From NCBI GenBank assembly GCA_046346845.1, contig JAXMHH010000001.1:624156-688155 (forward strand): 64,000 nucleotides of DNA. The letters are read 5' to 3'. The notes beneath the pieces were generated by a model. It was not told the DNA's origin. It was given only the letters and a program-made list of their open reading frames with translations, and made no database searches. The position numbers and the translations under genes were made by a program. Origin of the DNA: DSSB01 sp046346845 (lineage in GTDB: Bacteria > UBA10199 > DSSB01). Positions within the stretch are counted from its first letter, which is position 1; every line of letters begins with the position of its first letter. Below, piece after piece: positions 23,911 to 30,920 of this stretch.

Positions 23911-25746
23911 ATGTCAACGAAGTGGGTCAAATCCGCATTGGAAATGCGCTCTCCGGACGGCCTTTGCACGGGAGACGGTTACCGCGCCTTGTCCGCGGAC
24001 GTGGAACGGGAGCTGAAGGCCTCCGGCAAGACAACGCTCAGCCTCGACACCTACCTAAAAAGTCCCGACAAGGACAGCTGCGCGGACCGCCTCCTCAAAG
24101 ATTCCAAGACCTCCTCCCTTGCCAAGCAATGGCTCTCGCAGATCGCCGCCTATGACGAGCAGAAGGATTCGATCTCGCCCTTCGACCTCGCCTATTTGCT
24201 CTTCGATCTCTACGGAGAAAACTTCCAGGAGGACTGGCAAAAGTTTTTTTTGGCAGGCGACGGCGCCTTCTCGGCCCTGCAAAGGATCCGCGCCGTCGGA
24301 TCCCCCTTGTTAGATCCAAGCGCCGCGAACTCACTAAACACCAAGACCCTGCTCCTATTACGGGCGCTGGCGGTCTACGTCGGGGCCCGTTCGGCGAAGG
24401 AGCCTGCCGCCTCGGCAAGCGGCGCGATCGACTTCTATTTCAACCAGCGGGAACCCGGAGGATTTGCGGATTACCTGGGGGTCTCGCTCAAGGATTTCCT
24501 CGGTCTCGACGAGGGCCGCCGCTCGGCACTTTTTGCCAAGGCCCTGCAACAAAAATTCCCGGAGGCAAAGACGGTGGAGTCCCTATTCCGCTACTTTTCC
24601 TTTTCGGAGGCCTTGGACTTCAGCCAACAGGCGTTTCGGACCAACCCCGCCGCGGCGCTGGCCTTGTTCGAAGGGGTTCGACTCCCCGGCCTTCGCTCCG
24701 ACTTCGAACTGCGGACGACGGCCTCAGGCGAAGCCCAGTTCTTTCCCAGGCTCTCCCAAAACGCCCGCTATGCGGACCGGCAACAGGCCATCGACGCCTT
24801 CTTGGGCAAGCCCGTTTTGACGAGGCGGACCAATCTCTGGATCGCCGCCAAGACGGGCGCCAGCACCGTCCTGAAAAAACACCTCTGGCCCGGCAACACC
24901 GAGGTCTTTTCCATCGAATCGAGCGCGCCCGGACCTACGACCTTGGTATTCGCCCCTCATTTCCATGAGGACAACCCGCGCAAGGTCTTTCACTGGATCA
25001 AGGACCTCCCCCTGCAAAGCGGGCGCCTCCTCGTGATCCCCGAGGCCAATCGGGCGATGGGAAACTTGGGCAAGGATACCGTCCGAATGAACCGGATCTT
25101 CAATCAGGCCTTGAATGACGACGCCCCCGATTATCTGGTCGTGCGCCGGGCGGAATATCTGATGGGGCTGGTGGACGGCATGGTGGGGCTCCATGATTGG
25201 AACGGAATGGCCCCCTTCTTCATCTCCGACCTGACCTTCGATCCAAGCAAAGGGGGGCCGAATGACCCCGGCCCCCTCGCCTCGCCCTGGCTGCCGGCGC
25301 AGGCCCTGCAGATCCAAACCATCGCGGGCCGGGACATCTTTACGGAAGGTCCCCTGGAAGGCCAATTCACGCGGGCCAACCCCTCGAGCTTGGGCAATCC
25401 GCCCCAGCCGCAATGGCGAATCGCCGAGCTCGCGGCGAAGAGACTACAAACGCTGACCGGCCTGTCTTTCAGCTTCCGAGCCTCGCCCCTCACCCAGGCC
25501 GATTCCTTGCGGGCAAACAATTCCACCGCCTACATGAATTTTTTCCTCAGAAAACCCGCCATGACCTTCGAAGGCCGCAAGGGCGTCGAGCAAGGCCGAC
25601 TGATGGCCCAGGCGCTCTACGCGCTGCTGTTGGCCTTCGGGCATCGGGTGGATCCCAGCTTCGAAGCCGCCTTGCAGTCCGCGCCGAAACCGGAGCCGAA
25701 TATCTATCAGGGCCTCCCCGCCGATGCGGGAGAGGCGCAAAAATAA
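23911..25746 (+). CDS. M14/aspartoacylase-like zinc carboxypeptidase with long N-terminal region, 611 aa
   Basis: The C-terminal part contains the zinc-peptidase signature set in order: PHFHED (His350 and Glu353 fit HxxE), MNRIFN (Asn394-Arg395, as in aspartoacylases and Csd4-type enzymes) and GLHDWNG (His428, third zinc ligand). This fits an M14-superfamily carboxypeptidase or amidohydrolase, possibly acting on peptidoglycan peptides. The first 330 residues are helical and match nothing I recognise. No clear signal peptide is seen. Start ATG 23911 has only a weak Shine-Dalgarno; TTG 23866 is an alternative. It follows the palindromic element. Confidence 0.72.
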   Translation: MSTKWVKSALEMRSPDGLCTGDGYRALSADVERELKASGKTTLSLDTYLKSPDKDSCADRLLKDSKTSSLAKQWLSQIAAYDEQKDSISPFDLAYLLFDLYGENFQEDWQKFFLAGDGAFSALQRIRAVGSPLLDPSAANSLNTKTLLLLRALAVYVGARSAKEPAASASGAIDFYFNQREPGGFADYLGVSLKDFLGLDEGRRSALFAKALQQKFPEAKTVESLFRYFSFSEALDFSQQAFRTNPAAALALFEGVRLPGLRSDFELRTTASGEAQFFPRLSQNARYADRQQAIDAFLGKPVLTRRTNLWIAAKTGASTVLKKHLWPGNTEVFSIESSAPGPTTLVFAPHFHEDNPRKVFHWIKDLPLQSGRLLVIPEANRAMGNLGKDTVRMNRIFNQALNDDAPDYLVVRRAEYLMGLVDGMVGLHDWNGMAPFFISDLTFDPSKGGPNDPGPLASPWLPAQALQIQTIAGRDIFTEGPLEGQFTRANPSSLGNPPQPQWRIAELAAKRLQTLTGLSFSFRASPLTQADSLRANNSTAYMNFFLRKPAMTFEGRKGVEQGRLMAQALYALLLAFGHRVDPSFEAALQSAPKPEPNIYQGLPADAGEAQK

Positions 25747-25757
25747 TATTTCATAAT

Positions 25758-26102
25758 TCATTTATTGTTCAGAAAGAGAGGCGAATTTCGCAAGGTGTCT
25801 CGAATCGTGGGGCTCACAGCCCCGGCCGGTTCCGCGGCGGGCGCCAACACTCCCCGGACGCTGGGATTCGCGTCTTGCAGGTACATCTTGAAGGGCAAGG
25901 CCTCGGGGACCTCGAAGCAGAAGTAATTGATCGTCAGGCCCGAAAAGAAATCGTCCGCCGGCTTCCCAAGGTGAAATATCAGGGCACTTGACGTGGCGGA
26001 AACGGCGATGGCGGGGACATCGGTGCTACCACCTTCCAGGCCAAAGGCCAGGTTCGCGACACAGGCGGGAGGCTTATAATAAAATACTTTAATTCTTGTA
26101 AA
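25758..26102 (-). pseudogene. Start-less ORF, probable C-terminal gene remnant
   Basis: The minus strand is open for 114 codons and reads as plausible protein, for example ALIFHLGKPADDFF, NYFCFEVPEALPFKMYLQ and RDTLRNSPLFLNNK before the stop. An in-frame TAG at 26103-26105 closes the frame upstream, and no ATG, GTG or TTG occurs in the first 60 codons. The composition drops to AT-rich at the upstream edge. I read it as the C-terminal part of a broken gene; the family is not recognised. A rare CTG start would be the alternative. Confidence 0.5.
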
Positions 26103-26163
26103 CTAATACCATGTAACTAAACATTTTTTACTCCGAGACGCGGTGCCCCAGAAAAGCTGTCTT

Positions 26164-26745
26164 TCATGAAAACGAAGAGAGCCGCCTTTCAATGCGCCGA
26201 TCGGGAATCAACCAGATCAGCGCGACCGTGACGTACAGGGCGCAGGATAGGAGCGGCCGCCACCGGGCCACCAGCACCGCGACCAAATAGAGCAGAAGCG
26301 AGGCCTTGCCCTTGAGGTCCCTGCCAAAGGCCTGTCCTAGGGCGGAATCTTTCCCGTGGAAGGCCACCAACACCCGAGCCAATAGGTAATAGGCGGTGCC
26401 GGCCAGCAGCAGGATGACCCCGTAGAGTGTCACCGGCCAGGCGGCAAATTGGTTTTCGCCCATCCAAGCGGTGGCGAAGGGCAGCAGGGACAGCCAGAAC
26501 AACAGATGCAGGTTGGCCCAGAGGATGCGCCCGTTTACCTGCTGGGTGGCTTGCAACATGTGGTGATGGTTGTTCCAATAGATCCCGATGTGGACGAAGC
26601 TGAGGATATAGCTCAAAAAAACGGGGATCAAGGCCTGCAAGGCCGAGGGATCGGCACTATGCGGCACCTTCATCTCGAGCACCATGATGGTGATGATGAT
26701 GGCCAAGACCCCGTCGCTGAAGGCCTCGAGTCGCGATTTGCTCAT
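26164..26745 (-). CDS. TMEM175-type (DUF1211) potassium channel family protein, 193 aa
   Basis: Six hydrophobic helices and the signature RLEAFSDGVLAIIITIMVLE at the N-terminus identify the TMEM175/DUF1211 family. The FSD motif lies in the first helix, which lines the pore; bacterial members are potassium-selective leak channels that assemble as tetramers. I chose ATG 26745 because the family begins at that point; a GTG at 26823 would add 26 non-conserved residues. It lies about 100 bases downstream of the heme peroxidase gene on the same strand. Confidence 0.88.
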   Translation of the reverse strand: MSKSRLEAFSDGVLAIIITIMVLEMKVPHSADPSALQALIPVFLSYILSFVHIGIYWNNHHHMLQATQQVNGRILWANLHLLFWLSLLPFATAWMGENQFAAWPVTLYGVILLLAGTAYYLLARVLVAFHGKDSALGQAFGRDLKGKASLLLYLVAVLVARWRPLLSCALYVTVALIWLIPDRRIERRLSSFS

Positions 26746-26849
26746 GGGAGACACCGCCGCTGCGGCGAATTTACCCGAAGGAACCGGACTCACCAAGCGG
26801 ATAATGCCCGACGACAGGTTCACCGTCGCCGGGCCTTATCCCTCGAGGG

Positions 26850-28547
26850 TCAATCCGCCACCCGGAACAGGCCGTCCGGGGAATCGGCGATTCCCGTATT
26901 CCTTCTCAGGATATCAGCGAGCCGCGTCCCATGGATCTCCTGGACCTCCTCGCGACTAAAGGCAGGATCGCGCTCGTACCAAAAGCGGTCGCCGGCGCGC
27001 AGACGTTCGAATTGCATTTTCAAGGCACCAGCGATGGAGGGGCCTACGCTCGCGCCCCGCAGGTGATCCTCGGCCAGGGCCCCAACCCAGGGGTCCACCT
27101 GATCGACGGTCCCGTAAATCGATTCCAGCTTCGACGCCAATTCCGGATCCGAGGTGATCTCACCGAAGTCCTTCACGGGAGCGAGGTCCAGGGCCGCGCG
27201 CAAGGTGTTGTAATCCGGCAGCCCGTGGTCCCGCCCCCGCTGCATATTGAGGGAGGCCAGATCCAACCCACCGGCGCCGGGAGGGCCGAAGAGGAAATTC
27301 CTCACCCCATCGACGACATGGACGTCGATCTCCTGCATGGGCTGAAAGGCGAGGCCCCGAAGCAAGGGGTCGATTCCCTCGCTGAGCAACGGTTCGTTGT
27401 TGAAGAAGGCCTCCGCCAAGGGAAGCGCGCCCGACGCGGTCTCGCGGCCGTCCGGCCCCAGGCGGAGCAAGGCGTTGTTGAGCATGGTATGGCCCACTCG
27501 GAAGTAGGCCGTGGAAAATTCATTGAAGATCGCGGGGTCGACTTCGGGATCGTAGCCGAGGTCCGGGCCGGGGCGGTGCGGTCCCAACAAGGCAGGCAAA
27601 AATTCCTGGTAGGTGATGGCCTGCAGAAATGCCCCGACGAATTTCCTCGCCCGCTGGTAGATCCGTTCATCGTCCCAATCGGGATGGCTTTTCTTGAGCT
27701 CGTCGCAGAGCCGATTGTGCTCCCGAAGGAATAGCGTATGGATGGCGGCCAGGGCCGTCTGCTCGTTGACACGGATGTCGCCGGCGACGAAAAAATCCGC
27801 GGAGGCGCTCGGCGCATTGGCGACGCTGCCGTCGTTGAAGGGCAAGAGATTCCCCTCGCTGATCTTAAGCTTGCCATCCCGCCCAGTTCGTAACCAAGTG
27901 GCACGGGCCTCGTCCGATCCGTAAACTTGGGAGGCGTCCAGCCAGGCGGTCAAGGCGTTCGCTTGTTCCCGCGGGTGGGAGGCGTCGGTCCCGGTTCCGT
28001 CCAGAAAGGCGCTGCGTGAAAACGGGATCACGGCGGTACCGGTACCCTGAGGATCGAAGTAGGGATCTCCCTCCGGAACAGAAATGGGCAAGGGTTGGCT
28101 GGAGTCGGTAAGGGTCAAGTCGAGATCATGGTCGAGAAATTGTCCCCAGACGAACATATAGCTCGACAAGCCACGGGCATTCGGGATGGGACCGCCTTGG
28201 GAGTTGATGAGATTGCTGATCTCGCGTGGATTCGGCCGGCTCGCCCCGGCGGGACTTGAAATCCCGTCCGCATAGGCGGGATCCGCCAACCTGGCGAGCG
28301 CGGCCCCTGCGGCACCCCACTCCGGATGTTGCAGGTTATTTTGGGTACCGTCGATGTTGCGGTTTTCAGGCTCCGGTTCAGCGACAGCCTCCCTTCCGGT
28401 CCCGACCCCTCCCTGCGCCGTCCCCTCGGCCGAGGATGACCCCGCCTGATTCGGGGAAACACCCCCTCCGCAAGCGGCTAGCGTCAGCAATGCAAACACA
28501 AAAGAAGCTCCAAGCCATCGGGCGATATTGCGGTGATGACCCCACAT
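26850..28547 (-). CDS. Heme peroxidase (animal peroxidase family) lipoprotein, 565 aa
   Basis: The N-terminus is a lipoprotein signal ending LTLAAC-G (Cys near residue 26), so the protein is lipid-anchored in the envelope. The mature part matches the myeloperoxidase/peroxinectin superfamily: RNIDGTQNN start, QFLDHDLDL with the distal His, FLREHNRLC, and the proximal His in YFRVGHTML. It should use hydrogen peroxide to oxidise halides or organic substrates. AGGAGGG lies 4 bases before the ATG. About 550 bases and a terminator separate it from the next module upstream. Bacterial peroxidases of this class are less common than catalases or cytochrome c peroxidases. Confidence 0.92.
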   Translation of the reverse strand: MWGHHRNIARWLGASFVFALLTLAACGGGVSPNQAGSSSAEGTAQGGVGTGREAVAEPEPENRNIDGTQNNLQHPEWGAAGAALARLADPAYADGISSPAGASRPNPREISNLINSQGGPIPNARGLSSYMFVWGQFLDHDLDLTLTDSSQPLPISVPEGDPYFDPQGTGTAVIPFSRSAFLDGTGTDASHPREQANALTAWLDASQVYGSDEARATWLRTGRDGKLKISEGNLLPFNDGSVANAPSASADFFVAGDIRVNEQTALAAIHTLFLREHNRLCDELKKSHPDWDDERIYQRARKFVGAFLQAITYQEFLPALLGPHRPGPDLGYDPEVDPAIFNEFSTAYFRVGHTMLNNALLRLGPDGRETASGALPLAEAFFNNEPLLSEGIDPLLRGLAFQPMQEIDVHVVDGVRNFLFGPPGAGGLDLASLNMQRGRDHGLPDYNTLRAALDLAPVKDFGEITSDPELASKLESIYGTVDQVDPWVGALAEDHLRGASVGPSIAGALKMQFERLRAGDRFWYERDPAFSREEVQEIHGTRLADILRRNTGIADSPDGLFRVAD

Positions 28548-28708
28548 AGACCCTCCTAGAAATTAATTATTGGATTTGAAGTCGTGGCAGCCGGTTACCG
28601 TATGAAGGTATTACGACCCTGGCAGGGGAAACCTTCGCCGAAAAAACTCTCTCCGATTTTTTCAGGTGAAAGGACCCTCGGCAGGGAAAAGCAAACGGAC
28701 GTCTTTTC

Positions 28709-28737
28709 GAAAAAAAAGGGCGGCGTTACCGCCGCCC
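28709..28737 (-). terminator. Rho-independent terminator of the EF-hand gene
   Basis: On the minus strand GGGCGGCG-GTAA-CGCCGCCC is followed by a run of eight T, 52 bases after the stop of the EF-hand gene. Strong stem and T-tract. Confidence 0.92.
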
Positions 28738-28788
28738 CCGAAATCCTGGGCTACCCGTAAGTCCCAGGCGTTTCCTTTGGATGGGTCC

Positions 28789-29238
28789 TTATTCTTCCGG
28801 AGGGCGCTGCCCCTGCCCACCGCCATTCGCGCCCGGCGGCTTCGGCATCTCCTCCGGGCTGAGATAACCGTCATTATTGGCGTCGGCCTGCTGGAAACGC
28901 TCCGAGGCATGGGCTACCACCTCTTCCAAGGTGATGGCGCCGTCTCCGTCGGTGTCGTGGCTTTTGAAGCGCGCCTCGGCGGGGGCCAAGAATTCTTCCT
29001 TCGAGATCTGCCCATCGCCGTCGAGATCTTGGGGACCGCGACCCGACCCCTGCCCCATTTGCGGACCGGCACCGGTAGAGCCCGATGGAAATTGAGCGCC
29101 CTGCCCCGGTCCCTGCCCTTGCGGGCCCCCGGAAGGGGGTCCGCCTGGACCGCCCAGGCCTTGTGCGAAGGCCGGCCCAGCCAGAATGGCGAGGGCGCCG
29201 AGGGTTAAAAGACTTTTCGAAACGAGCTTGGTGTTCAT
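28789..29238 (-). CDS. Secreted EF-hand protein, 149 aa
   Basis: A signal peptide (residues 1-25, cleavage AFA-Q) is followed by a Gly/Gln/Pro-rich stretch and three EF-hand calcium loops: DLDGDGQISKEE, DTDGDGAITLEE and DANNDGYLSPEE. The Asp/Asn positions 1, 3, 5 and the Glu at 12 are intact, so calcium binding is expected. The tail is Gly/Gln/Pro-rich again. It is transcribed divergently from the ECF sigma operon across 150 bases containing a perfect palindrome, which suggests it is a target of that sigma factor. Its own terminator is at 28709-28737. Confidence 0.9.
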   Translation of the reverse strand: MNTKLVSKSLLTLGALAILAGPAFAQGLGGPGGPPSGGPQGQGPGQGAQFPSGSTGAGPQMGQGSGRGPQDLDGDGQISKEEFLAPAEARFKSHDTDGDGAITLEEVVAHASERFQQADANNDGYLSPEEMPKPPGANGGGQGQRPPEE

Positions 29239-29287
29239 GGTTTCCTCCGTATGGAAAGGGTATTTCCCCTGCTACGGCCCAGCCGGC

Positions 29288-29313
29288 AAAAACCTTCGCG
29301 ACCGAAGGTTTTT
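29288..29313. promoter_or_regulatory. Perfect palindrome in divergent promoter region
   Basis: AAAAACCTTCG-cgac-CGAAGGTTTTT is a perfect 11-base inverted repeat with a 4-base spacer, midway between the EF-hand gene and the sigma-factor gene. It could be an operator for a dimeric regulator serving both promoters, or a two-way hairpin terminator. Confidence 0.55.
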
Positions 29314-29389
29314 CCCACTTCCCGCGTATCATCCTAAGAAAACGGAATATTTTTGGAAGAATCGAAAAAAACTGGCAAATAGGAAGCCC

Positions 29390-29962
29390 ATGGTCGAACC
29401 CAGCGCATCCAGCTCGGACGAGGACTTGGCCCAACAGGCCCGGCGGGGAGACCACGCCGCCTTCGCCGCACTGGTAAAAAAGCACGCCGACCGCTTTTAC
29501 CGGGTGGCTTACCGGTTGCTGCGAAACGCGGGCGAGGCGGAGGATGTCGTGCAACAGGCCTATCTAAAATTTTGGCAGGACCCGGGAAAATTCGACCCCG
29601 GAAAGAACACGCGGTGGAGCACTTGGTTCTACCGGGTGATCGTCAACGCCTGCCTGGACCGCCTGAAAAGGGGCGGCCGTGAAAGCGCCCCGGCGGAACT
29701 CGACCTCTCTGCCGATCCTGCGCCCGGGGCGGACACGGAGTTAGCCGCAAGACAACAGAGCCAAGCCTTATCCAAGGCCTTGGCCGCGCTGCCGGAGCGA
29801 CAGCGCACGGCCCTGACCCTCTGTTTTTGGGAGGGCCTCAGCAACCAGGAGGCGGCCGACCTGATGGGACTGCGGCTCAAGGCCCTGCAGTCCCTCTTGG
29901 TGCGAGCCAAAGAGAACCTCAGGGCCGCACTCCGGCCGGAATGGGGGTTGAAGGCGTCATGA
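29390..29962 (+). CDS. ECF-type RNA polymerase sigma factor, 190 aa
   Basis: Sigma region 2 (about residues 25-95) contains the RLLRNAGEAEDVVQQAYLKFW segment, and region 4 (about 125-180) contains LPERQRTALTLCFWEGLSNQEAADLMG, the helix-turn-helix that reads the -35 box. I chose ATG 29390, preceded by AGGAAG; the frame is open further upstream but that part is not sigma-like. Its stop overlaps the next start in ATGA, coupling it to the anti-sigma gene. Group IV sigma factors of this kind answer envelope or metal stress. Confidence 0.93.
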   Translation: MVEPSASSSDEDLAQQARRGDHAAFAALVKKHADRFYRVAYRLLRNAGEAEDVVQQAYLKFWQDPGKFDPGKNTRWSTWFYRVIVNACLDRLKRGGRESAPAELDLSADPAPGADTELAARQQSQALSKALAALPERQRTALTLCFWEGLSNQEAADLMGLRLKALQSLLVRAKENLRAALRPEWGLKAS

Positions 29963-30375
29963 CCCAACAGGAATTCCAAAAATACCTGCAGCTGTACGGG
30001 GCGGATTGGAAGGACTGGCCCGAGGCCCTGCGCGCGGCGGGAAAACAAGCCGCCGCGCTCTTTCCCCAGCTCTGGGAAGAGGAACGGCGTTTCGAGACGA
30101 TGCTGCGCCAAGCCGAGACTATCCCTGCCCCGGGGGGACTGGCCGAGCGGATCCTCAAGGCCTCGCGAGGCCTTCCCCAGGCAGAGGCAGCTAGTGTCCA
30201 AGGCCTGCGGGACTGGCTGCAGAGCCTCTGGCAGCCCAAGCCCGCCCTGGCCCTGGTCAGTCTCCTGGTGATCGGTTTCGTCGCCGGCTTCTGGCTGCGA
30301 GGCGACCTCTCGACCAAGGGAGGCAGCCAAGAGCTGGCCTCTCTCCTGTATAACGAGGAGCAAGTCCTATGGTGA
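29959..30375 (+). CDS. Membrane anti-sigma-factor-like protein, 138 aa
   Basis: This short protein has a cytoplasmic N-terminal part of about 85 residues with WKDWPEALR, one transmembrane helix (about 95-113, LVSLLVIGFVAGFWL) and a short periplasmic tail. No HxxxCxxC zinc motif is present, so it is not a ZAS-type anti-sigma. The layout and the tight overlaps with the sigma gene (4 bases) and the sensor gene (7 bases) fit a CnrY-like anti-sigma factor that holds the sigma at the membrane. Its function is inferred from context rather than motif. Confidence 0.75.
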   Translation: MTQQEFQKYLQLYGADWKDWPEALRAAGKQAAALFPQLWEEERRFETMLRQAETIPAPGGLAERILKASRGLPQAEAASVQGLRDWLQSLWQPKPALALVSLLVIGFVAGFWLRGDLSTKGGSQELASLLYNEEQVLW

Positions 30376-30920
30376 ACAAAGTCAAAATCATCTTGGGCCT
30401 CTCGCTGGGCCTCAATCTATTGTTGATTGGAATGGCGGTCGGCTACGGTTTCAAGGGCTGCCGGCGTCCTCCCCCGCCCTTTCCGCCTCCGCCGGCGCTC
30501 CAGGGCAAGCTCAGCCCAGAGCACGAGAAATTGTTCTCCGACGCGATGCGCGCCCTGCATGAGAAAAATCGGGACACGGCCGAGCGGATCGAATCCACCC
30601 GCCGCGAGATCCTGCAGATCTTGACGGCGCCGCAATTCGACGCCGCGGCCTACCGGACCAAGACCGCCGAGTTGCACGAGCTGCACGGCAAGATGAAGGC
30701 TCAATTGACCCAAACAGTCTTGGAGTTGGCCCAGCAATTGAGCCCCGAGGAGCGAAAGGCCTTGGCGGGATTTTTAGAAAAGGGGCCTCCCGGCCCCGGC
30801 GGACCGCCGCCGCGCGGCGGGCCTCCTCCCTGGGGCGGACCTCCGGAGGGCCCCGGGCCGCGTCCGGGACCTCCGCCGCAGGAGGGTCCCCCGCCTCCAC
30901 CCGAGGGAGGTCCTCCTTAA
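30369..30920 (+). CDS. CnrX/Spy-like periplasmic metal-sensor protein, 183 aa
   Basis: An N-terminal membrane helix (residues 6-26) is followed by a Pro-rich stretch and a helical hairpin domain (about 45-135) with LSPEHEKLFSDAM and LSPEERKAL, the pattern of the heavy-metal-resistance/CnrX-Spy superfamily. The last 45 residues are almost only Pro and Gly. In CnrX systems such a protein senses metal in the periplasm and signals to the anti-sigma factor. Its stop codon overlaps the stop of the convergent oxidoreductase gene in TTAA. Confidence 0.85.
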   Translation: MVNKVKIILGLSLGLNLLLIGMAVGYGFKGCRRPPPPFPPPPALQGKLSPEHEKLFSDAMRALHEKNRDTAERIESTRREILQILTAPQFDAAAYRTKTAELHELHGKMKAQLTQTVLELAQQLSPEERKALAGFLEKGPPGPGGPPPRGGPPPWGGPPEGPGPRPGPPPQEGPPPPPEGGPP

